Source of the DNA: JAIVJN01 sp036732565
Lineage (GTDB): Bacteria; Acidobacteriota; Vicinamibacteria; Vicinamibacterales; UBA2999
Assembly (NCBI GenBank): GCA_036732565.1
Contig: DAINCF010000181.1
Coordinates: 1-12,868, forward strand
Length of the DNA stretch: 12,868 nt
Direction: 5' to 3'
Below are positions 8,560 to 12,868 of this stretch, one piece after another (within the stretch, counting starts at the first letter, position 1; each line of letters opens with the position of its first letter). Made by a program: the position numbers and the translations under genes. Under the pieces are notes generated by a model that saw only the letters and a program-made list of their open reading frames with translations, made no database searches and was not told where the DNA came from.

Positions 8560-8589
8560 TACTTTATTGTATCATGATAAAATAAAGTA
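8560..8589. promoter_or_regulatory. 30-bp near-perfect palindrome, probable operator/promoter of the ATPase gene
   Basis: TACTTTATT (8560-8568) is mirrored by AATAAAGTA (8581-8589), and the centre TATCATGATA (8570-8579) is itself a perfect palindrome. Only the G8569/A8580 pair fails. The site is strikingly AT-rich in a GC-rich region and ends one base before the ATG at 8591. It contains TAAAAT (8578-8583), a good -10 hexamer, placed so that transcription would begin at or next to the ATG; no good -35 box is seen. There is no Shine-Dalgarno sequence, so a leaderless mRNA is likely. Binding by a dimeric regulator, perhaps the ATPase itself, is inferred. Confidence 0.75.
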
Positions 8590-8590
8590 C

Positions 8591-9736
8591 ATGTTTCGTC
8601 GAGCACCTCACCTGCCGCTGCCAGGCAAAGAGACGTTCTTTCTCTGGGGACCCCGTCAGACCGGAAAAACGACGCTCTTGCGGGAAACGTATCCCGACGC
8701 CTTCTGGATCGACCTGCTCAAGGCCGAGGAGTATCGACGCTACCTGCAGAATCCGGAGCGGCTACGTGAGGAGCTGATCGACACGAGCGTGCGGCAGGTC
8801 GTCATCGACGAGGTGCAGAAGGTGCCGCAGCTCCTGGACGAAGTGCATTGGCTGATCGAACATCGCGCCATCGCCTTTGCCCTCTGCGGCTCGAGCGCGC
8901 GCAAGGTCAAGCGCGGTGCCGCCAATCTCCTCGGCGGTCGCGCAGTGCGCCGCGAACTGCACGGTCTGACCGCGTCCGAGATCGGCTCGGACTTCGACCT
9001 CGATCGTCTCCTCAACCACGGCGTGCTGCCGCGGATCTACCAGTCCGATCGTCCGCGACCGCTCCTGAACGCCTACGTCGCGGACTATCTCAAAGAAGAG
9101 ATCGCCGCCGAAGCGCTCGTCCGCAATCTTCCCGTGTTCTCCGCGTTCCTGAACATCGCCGCCCTTTCCGACGCCGAACTCGTGAACTTCTCGAACATCG
9201 CCCGCGAGTGCGGAGTGTCGGGTCCCACGATCAAAGGGTATTTCGCCATTCTCGAAGACACCCTGCTCGGACGATGGCTGCCGGCGTACACGAAACGCCC
9301 CAAGCGGCGCGTGATTGGCGCGCCGAAGTTCTACTTCGCTGACGTTGGCACCGTGAATCATCTGGCGCGTCGCGGCACCCTGCAGACCGGGTCCGAGCTC
9401 TACGGCAAGGCCTTCGAGAATTGGGTGTTCCACGAACTGACCGCCCACAATTCGTACTCCGAGGCGTTCGCCCATTTGAGCTATTGGCGCTTGCCGAGCG
9501 GGATCGAGGTCGACTTCGTGATCAACGACACTCAGCTCGCGATCGAAGCCAAGGCGTCGCCAAAGGTCACGGCTGACCACCTCAGGGGACTCCGCGAGCT
9601 CGCCCGGGATCATCCGCGTGTCGGTCAGCGGGTCGTCGTCTGCCTGGAGCCTAGGGCCCGCCGTACGGAGGATGGCATTCTGGTTCTTCCGGCGCGCGAG
9701 TTCTGCCAACGTCTCAGCGCCGGCGATCTCTTCTAG
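8591..9736 (+). CDS. AAA-family ATPase with DUF4143 C-terminal domain
   Basis: The product is 381 aa, usual for this family. The N-terminal P-loop domain (AAA_14) has Walker A GPRQTGKTT at 20-28, Walker B VVIDE at 70-74 followed by VQKVP, and a sensor-like CGSSARK at 99-105. The C-terminal DUF4143 region includes a helical or winged-helix-like part (NFSNIARECGVSGPTIKGYF, which looks helix-turn-helix-like) and ends in a PD-(D/E)XK-type pattern: G-I-E306-V-D308-F and, after a turn, I-E319-A-K321. Proteins of this type are widespread, frequently transferred and of unsettled function; DNA handling or defence has been suggested. ATG 8591 is chosen over an in-frame TTG at 8567 because the latter lies inside the palindrome. 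The gene has no partner in the same operon, is bracketed by repeat arrays and 25-bp direct repeats, and probably regulates itself through the palindrome (inference). Confidence 0.93.
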   Translation: MFRRAPHLPLPGKETFFLWGPRQTGKTTLLRETYPDAFWIDLLKAEEYRRYLQNPERLREELIDTSVRQVVIDEVQKVPQLLDEVHWLIEHRAIAFALCGSSARKVKRGAANLLGGRAVRRELHGLTASEIGSDFDLDRLLNHGVLPRIYQSDRPRPLLNAYVADYLKEEIAAEALVRNLPVFSAFLNIAALSDAELVNFSNIARECGVSGPTIKGYFAILEDTLLGRWLPAYTKRPKRRVIGAPKFYFADVGTVNHLARRGTLQTGSELYGKAFENWVFHELTAHNSYSEAFAHLSYWRLPSGIEVDFVINDTQLAIEAKASPKVTADHLRGLRELARDHPRVGQRVVVCLEPRARRTEDGILVLPAREFCQRLSAGDLF

Positions 9737-9740
9737 CGTC

Positions 9741-9765
9741 CCTCTCGGAGGCACGGAGGTTCCTC
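9741..9765 (+). repeat. Right direct repeat flanking the ATPase gene
   Basis: This is the partner of 8441-8465 (24/25 identical, exactly 1300 bp away). It begins four bases after the ATPase stop codon and leads straight into array III. Recombination between the two copies would remove the ATPase and its operator and leave a continuous array. Confidence 0.85.
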
Positions 9766-10112
9766 CCAAAGGTTCCTCACAAGGTTCCTCACGACGGTTC
9801 CGCACAAAGGTTCCTTGCAGAGGTTCCTCACAGTGGTTCCTCACAGTGGTTCCTCACAGCGGTTCCGCACAGCGGTTCCGCACAGCGGTTCCGCACAGCG
9901 GTTCCGCACGGCGGTTCAGTGCCACACGGTTCCGCATGCGGGTTCTGTTCAGCACATCGGTTCTGCACGGAGGTGCTGCCCACACCCTGCCTCCGCGCAC
10001 CTGGGGACGGAACCTTCGTGATGAACCGCACGTCCGGCGGAACCGTTGTGGGAACCGAACCTCCGTGTGGCACCTGCGTGAGGAACCCCGTGAGGAACCT
10101 CCGTGGGGAACC
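9758..10112. repeat. Intergenic array III of 13-bp units, largest and most regular
   Basis: Twelve consecutive units run from 9758 to 9912, all 13 bp except one of 12 bp (starts 9758, 9771, 9783, 9796, 9809, 9822, 9835, 9848, 9861, 9874, 9887, 9900). Four adjacent units are GGTTCCGCAC(A/G)GC. Degenerate units follow at 9913, 9928, 9941 and 9959. The centre (9967-10008) holds ACGGAGGTGCTGCCCACAC and a six-base stem AGGTGC/GCACCT (9971-9976/9997-10002). The right arm (10009-10112) is made of GTGNGGAACC units and stops five bases before the stop codon of the convergent DUF899 gene. The array fills the whole gap between two convergent genes, where it could serve as a two-way terminator or mRNA 3' end protector, though the other arrays argue for a broader role. 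Confidence 0.93.
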
Positions 10113-10117
10113 GTCGT

Positions 10118-10891
10118 TCAGGCGTCGCGATTCCGGAACGCGGCTACGCCCGCGTCGGACACCTCGACCCACTTCTTGTCAGGTGAGGCTTCGGCTTCGT
10201 AGTTGTCGTGCCAGTTCCACCACTTGTACGGCTCGGTTTGCGGGTAGCCCTTCGGCGAGTCCTCCCACAGTTCCTGGCGGCCGAGCGCGGTCATGTCGAG
10301 GTAGCTCCACGTGGTCCCCATCGCCTCGTCGCCGCGGGTGTTGATGAGATAAGTGCGGAACACCTTGTCGCCATCGTGGATGAACGCGTTGTGCCCGTGC
10401 CACTGGTCGACGCCGAAATCGACATCGAAGCTGTCCGTGATGGTGAACCACGGAATGGTCCACCCCATGCGGGCCTTCACGCGCTCGATGTCCGCCTGCG
10501 GCGCGCGCGACGCATACACGAGCGTGGTGTCGCGCGCGTGCAGATGCGCGAGGTTGGAGACCTGGTCGGCCCCGAACGAGCAGCCGCGGCAAGCGTGCTC
10601 GGGCCAGCCGAACACGCCGGGCTCGAGGAACGCGCGGTAGACGATGAGTTGACGACGGCCCTCGAAGAGGTCGAGCAGGCTCACCTTCCCCTTGGGTCCC
10701 TCGAACGCATACGCCTTCTCGACGGCCATCCAGGGCATCCGGCGACGCTCCGCAGCCAGCGCGTCACGAGCGCGGGTCGTCTCCTTCTCTTTCACGAGCA
10801 GCCGCTGCCACGCGGCTTCCCACTCCTGCGGCGAGACGATCGGCGGCGTGTTCGGCGGAAGCTCACTGTCTGTCTTCTTCTGCTTGTCCAT
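10118..10891 (-). CDS. DUF899 family thioredoxin-like protein
   Basis: The product is 257 aa. The start ATG (10889-10891) has a strong AAGGAG six bases upstream. After a charged helical N terminus, the DUF899 pattern begins with the stretch RRRMPWMAVEKAYAFEG, then GKVSLLDLFEGRRQLIVY. The CxxC-type motif C101-R-G-C104 is followed by SFGADQ, then the conserved ARDTTLVYASRAP and MGWTIPWFT segments. The family has a thioredoxin/peroxiredoxin-like fold; the CRGC motif suggests a thiol-based redox reaction, but no substrate is established. There is no signal peptide, so the protein is cytoplasmic. Its 3' end abuts array III. Upstream on the same strand, 125 nt away, is the DUF2182 gene; the gap contains a strong hairpin, so co-transcription would be at best partial. 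Confidence 0.92.
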   Translation of the reverse strand: MDKQKKTDSELPPNTPPIVSPQEWEAAWQRLLVKEKETTRARDALAAERRRMPWMAVEKAYAFEGPKGKVSLLDLFEGRRQLIVYRAFLEPGVFGWPEHACRGCSFGADQVSNLAHLHARDTTLVYASRAPQADIERVKARMGWTIPWFTITDSFDVDFGVDQWHGHNAFIHDGDKVFRTYLINTRGDEAMGTTWSYLDMTALGRQELWEDSPKGYPQTEPYKWWNWHDNYEAEASPDKKWVEVSDAGVAAFRNRDA

Positions 10892-10968
10892 GTCTCTCTC
10901 CTTGTAGTCGTTCGTCCTAGTCGTGGAATGACGCGCGTGACGCGACGGCGATCAGCCGACCCGCCTTC

Positions 10969-11017
10969 GCCCGAAGAGCGCGTTGCGAAATTACCGATAG
11001 CAACGTGCTCTTCGGGC
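10969..11017. terminator. Long hairpin after the DUF2182 stop codon
   Basis: The arms GCCCGAAGAGCGCGTTGC (10969-10986) and GCAACGTGCTCTTCGGGC (11000-11017) pair over 18 positions with a single G-U and a 13-nt loop. The right arm overlaps the last base of the TAG stop of the - strand DUF2182 gene. No T-run follows on that strand, so it is either a non-canonical terminator or a 3' stabilising structure between the DUF2182 and DUF899 cistrons. Part of it (10974-11001) recurs at 12822-12849. Confidence 0.75.
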
Positions 11018-11874
11018 TACGGCGTGCCGAGGCCCGCGGCTCGCGCGATCAGAAGTAAACCGCTGGCGACGGCGATCGCGCCGATCGCTCGCGCCACACC
11101 CTCACCAGCCGGCGCGAGACGCTCGGCGGTGACCGCCACGGTCACCATGGCCATGGCGCGCAGATCCATGACGCCGGCGACCAGCAGGATCGCCGTCAGG
11201 CCAGCACTGCTGGAGGCACAGTGAAAACCAAGGCGCAGGCCGTGCTGCCATGCGGTACGGCTGTCGGCTGGCAAGGTGCGGTCTCGCCGTAGCTCGCTCG
11301 GGCACCCACGAGCGGAGGCGGACGACGCTCGGCAGCAGACGAGGTGATGCATCTTCCACGCTGTGAACTGAAAAGCGCCGGCGATGAAGACGACGATACC
11401 GCTCGCAAGCGGGACGACGCCCGACAGCGAGGGCCGCTGCATTTCGAGCTCGGCCAGCGCTATGCCCACCGGGTAAATCGCGATGCCGATCACGGCCCAG
11501 ACGAACAGATACGCGACGCCCACGATTACGCTCAGCAGGCCCAGGCGAGTCTCGCCGTCGCCGTTGACCGCCTGGCGGTAGCGCCAGAGCATCGGGACGA
11601 GCGAGGGCAGCATCATGGCCACCATCATCACGACCCACATGGCGAGGAACGTCGTCGCAGCGCCGATCCACGTCTGCCCCGGCATGCGCATCCACGCCAT
11701 CGACATCGTCCAGCCGCCCGGCATCGGCATCCCGCCCATCGCCGACATGGACGCGCTCCAGACGATGGTGACGGCCGCGCTCGCGCCGAACAGCAGCGCC
11801 GAGACGCCCAGAAACGTTCGCTCAGCGCTTCGATCGAAAGCCATGCGTCGCACGATCGCCAGTCCCTGAGTCAC
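11017..11874 (-). CDS. DUF2182 family polytopic membrane protein
   Basis: The product is 285 aa from GTG (11872-11874). This start is chosen for the AAGGAG at 11884-11889; the open frame continues to a TTG at 11988 without a good ribosome site, and an internal ATG lies at 11844. About six membrane segments are seen at residues 21-40, 69-96, 111-140, 150-173, 224-249 and 262-280. The family hallmark is the second one, MWVVMMVAMMLPSLVPML. Between segments 1 and 2 is a Met-rich periplasmic or loop stretch (MSAMGGMPMPGGWTMSMAWM), and after segment 4 come HH and C180-C181, both suggesting a metal (possibly copper) role described for the family only as predicted metal binding. Oddly, where relatives as I recall them have a C-x-x-C-C motif before segment 5, this one reads H218-C-A-S-S-S. 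The DUF1326 partner often found next to such genes is absent. Confidence 0.88.
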   Translation of the reverse strand: MTQGLAIVRRMAFDRSAERTFLGVSALLFGASAAVTIVWSASMSAMGGMPMPGGWTMSMAWMRMPGQTWIGAATTFLAMWVVMMVAMMLPSLVPMLWRYRQAVNGDGETRLGLLSVIVGVAYLFVWAVIGIAIYPVGIALAELEMQRPSLSGVVPLASGIVVFIAGAFQFTAWKMHHLVCCRASSASARGCPSELRRDRTLPADSRTAWQHGLRLGFHCASSSAGLTAILLVAGVMDLRAMAMVTVAVTAERLAPAGEGVARAIGAIAVASGLLLIARAAGLGTP

Positions 11875-11883
11875 GGCTCCTGT

Positions 11884-11889
11884 CTCCTT
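11884..11889 (-). promoter_or_regulatory. Ribosome-binding site that fixes the DUF2182 start
   Basis: On the - strand AAGGAG lies nine bases before the GTG at 11874. No comparable site precedes the ATG at 11844 or the upstream TTG at 11988. Confidence 0.65.
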
Positions 11890-12034
11890 CGCCGTTCGTT
11901 CCACCGATCCCACACTGGATCGACGGCCCGCGGCGCCGCTGTCATGAAACAGTGATAACGCGGTTGGATCGACCGATGGGAGTGACAAGTGTGGCGGGAT
12001 TCACGCCACGCCTCATCCCGACCCCATCCCGAGC

Positions 12035-12360
12035 GTTCCACACAAGGGGTCCACACGAAGGTTCCTCAACAGGTGCCGCACGAGGGTTCAGTTCTTTAAC
12101 AGGGTGCCGCACGAGGGTTCAGTTCCACACGGGTTCCGCGCGAGGGGTTCTGTTCCGCACATCGGTTCTGAATGGCGTGCTGCCTCTACACTGGTCCGCG
12201 CGCCCGTGGGCGGAGCCTCCTGAAGAGTCGCACCGCCCGTCGGAACCGTCGCGTGGACCGAACCTCGTGTGGGACCATCGTGCGGAACCGAACCTTCATG
12301 CGGAACCTTCATGCGGAACCTCCGTACGGAACCTGCGTGAGGAACCTCTGTGTGGAACCC
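12035..12360. repeat. Intergenic array IV of 13-bp units in a divergent region
   Basis: A left arm of degenerate GGTTCC/GGTGCC units (12035 to about 12170) includes a 27-28 bp direct duplication (12068-12094 and 12098-12125). The centre (about 12155-12238) aligns with that of array III: CACATCGGTTCTG, then GTGCTGCC, then CGCGC. The right arm (12242-12360) ends with five clean 13-bp units of the form NNNGTGNGGAACC or close variants. The array lies between the divergent DUF2182 and cupin genes, ending 44 bases before the cupin ATG. The rest of the gap, 11875-12034, shows only the DUF2182 ribosome-binding site. Confidence 0.88.
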
Positions 12361-12404
12361 CTCGTACCGTTGCCTCGAACGGCGCACGCTGCCACGATAG
12401 CGAC

Positions 12405-12818
12405 ATGGCCACCTCGGATTCAGGTTTTCCGTCTGCCGCGGACTACGCCAACGAGCCGGTTCAGCATCCGCCGCTGGTGGTCGTGGACGTAGCCGCCGAA
12501 CAGCGTCGCGTGACCGAGCCGTATCGCAACCTGGTGCTGAGCCGTGTGAACACGAGTTGCTTGCGACTGGCGGTGTTCACCGGTGAATACCGTTGGCACC
12601 ATCATCCGCAGTCCGACGAGCTGTTCCTGGTCGTCGAGGGACGCTTGGAGATCGACCTTGCGGACGGGAAGATGCTCGTGCTCGAGCCGTGGCAATCCGT
12701 CGTCATCCCGGCCGCGACCGTGCACCGCACGCGTGCGATCGGTCGCACCGTCAACCTGACGTTCGAGACCCTCGGCGCGGACACCGAGTTCGTCGATGAG
12801 CCCAATCGCGCGATCTGA
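12405..12818 (+). CDS. Small single-domain cupin
   Basis: The product is 137 aa. The cupin barrel covers about residues 50-122. Motif 1 reads G60-EYRW-H65-H-H67-PQSD-E72-LFLVVE-G79, supplying the usual His/His/Glu metal ligands; motif 2 is P102-AATV-H107, supplying the last His (its usual trailing Asn is not present). The protein is soluble, with no signal peptide. Family members include metal-dependent isomerases, dioxygenases and sugar-binding proteins; nothing here picks one. ATG 12405 is chosen because upstream codons in the same frame translate the repeat array; no Shine-Dalgarno sequence is visible before it. The gene is divergent from the DUF2182 gene and followed at once by a dispersed repeat. 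Confidence 0.88.
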   Translation: MATSDSGFPSAADYANEPVQHPPLVVVDVAAEQRRVTEPYRNLVLSRVNTSCLRLAVFTGEYRWHHHPQSDELFLVVEGRLEIDLADGKMLVLEPWQSVVIPAATVHRTRAIGRTVNLTFETLGADTEFVDEPNRAI

Positions 12819-12821
12819 CGT

Positions 12822-12868
12822 AAGAGCGCGTTGCGAAATTGCCGATAGCGTACGTAGCGCAGGCCTTC
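12822..12868 (+). repeat. Dispersed 28-bp repeat plus CGTACGTAGC, cut by the window end
   Basis: Bases 12822-12849 match 10974-11001 at 27 of 28 positions (G12841 versus A10993). CGTACGTAGC follows at 12849-12858, the core found three times at 47-95, and then GCAGGCCTTC up to the end. The repeat starts four bases after the cupin stop. Its second half, and any palindromic partner of GCAGGCC, lies outside the window. Confidence 0.8.

Noticed and set aside
8591..9736. A complete toxin-antitoxin or defence operon around the ATPase
   Set aside because: No second gene lies within the flanking direct repeats; the ATPase stands alone, so a two-gene system is not supported.
9758..10112. CRISPR array
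   Set aside because: The repeats are contiguous 13-bp units with no spacers of unique sequence, the arms are inverted relative to each other, and no cas gene is present.
8395..10112. Insertion sequence carrying the ATPase
   Set aside because: No transposase, no terminal inverted repeats and no short target duplication; the flanking 25-bp repeats are parts of the arrays themselves.
9815..10202. Proteins translated from the repeat arrays (patterns such as VRNLREEP or RFRTAVPHSGSA)
   Set aside because: The repeated residues follow from the 13-bp DNA period cycling through all three frames; similar frames appear on both strands in every array.
11952..12404. An N-terminal extension of the cupin reaching back to 11952
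   Set aside because: This part of the frame translates array IV and lacks any domain; the cupin fold is complete from the ATG at 12405.

Overview
The window looks like a piece of a high-GC bacterial chromosome. The best guess is an acidobacterium of the Vicinamibacteria type (old subdivision 6). That guess rests on the mix of families (a very large FG-GAP/Ig-like/cadherin-like secreted protein, a DUF2182 membrane protein, a DUF899 protein, and a small secreted domain that I remember from acidobacterial proteins) and on the repeat-filled intergenic regions. No marker gene confirms it.

Layout, left to right. Bases 1-39 are the Ala/Pro-rich end of a + strand gene, followed by three short CGTACGTAGC repeats. 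A complete tRNA-Leu(GAG) lies at 124-210, and its 3' end is followed by three 99-100 bp tandem repeats that carry a piece resembling the tRNA 3' end. A small secreted protein (596-1018) comes next. A single gene (1352-8215, 2287 aa) fills most of the window: signal peptide, Ca-binding FG-GAP propeller repeats, six putative-Ig repeats, six or seven cadherin-like repeats and a C-terminal right-handed beta-helix. It is probably an exported adhesin or glycan-interacting protein. A DUF4143-type AAA ATPase (8591-9736) follows, preceded by an AT-rich 30-bp near-perfect palindrome that abuts its start codon. On the - strand are a DUF899 thioredoxin-like protein (10118-10891) and, upstream of it, a DUF2182 polytopic membrane protein (11017-11874); a long hairpin separates the two. 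A small cupin (12405-12818) is divergent from them. The last bases are a dispersed repeat that also occurs in that hairpin.

The most unusual feature is a family of intergenic arrays built from a roughly 13-bp unit (consensus GGTTCCNCACNGA) at 1019-1265, 8395-8524, 9758-10112 and 12035-12360. In three of them a left arm of GGTTCC units is followed by a centre and then a right arm of reverse-complement GGAACC units, so each could fold into a very large imperfect hairpin on either strand. They lie after stop codons, between convergent genes and in a divergent promoter region, so they are not simply terminators. The second array has only a left arm and is followed directly by the ATPase operator and gene. 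The ATPase gene is flanked by 25-bp direct repeats (24/25 identical) exactly 1300 bp apart, and both copies lie in array sequence.

The genes do not form one obvious pathway. The DUF2182 and DUF899 genes may be loosely co-transcribed; the others look like separate units divided by repeat arrays.
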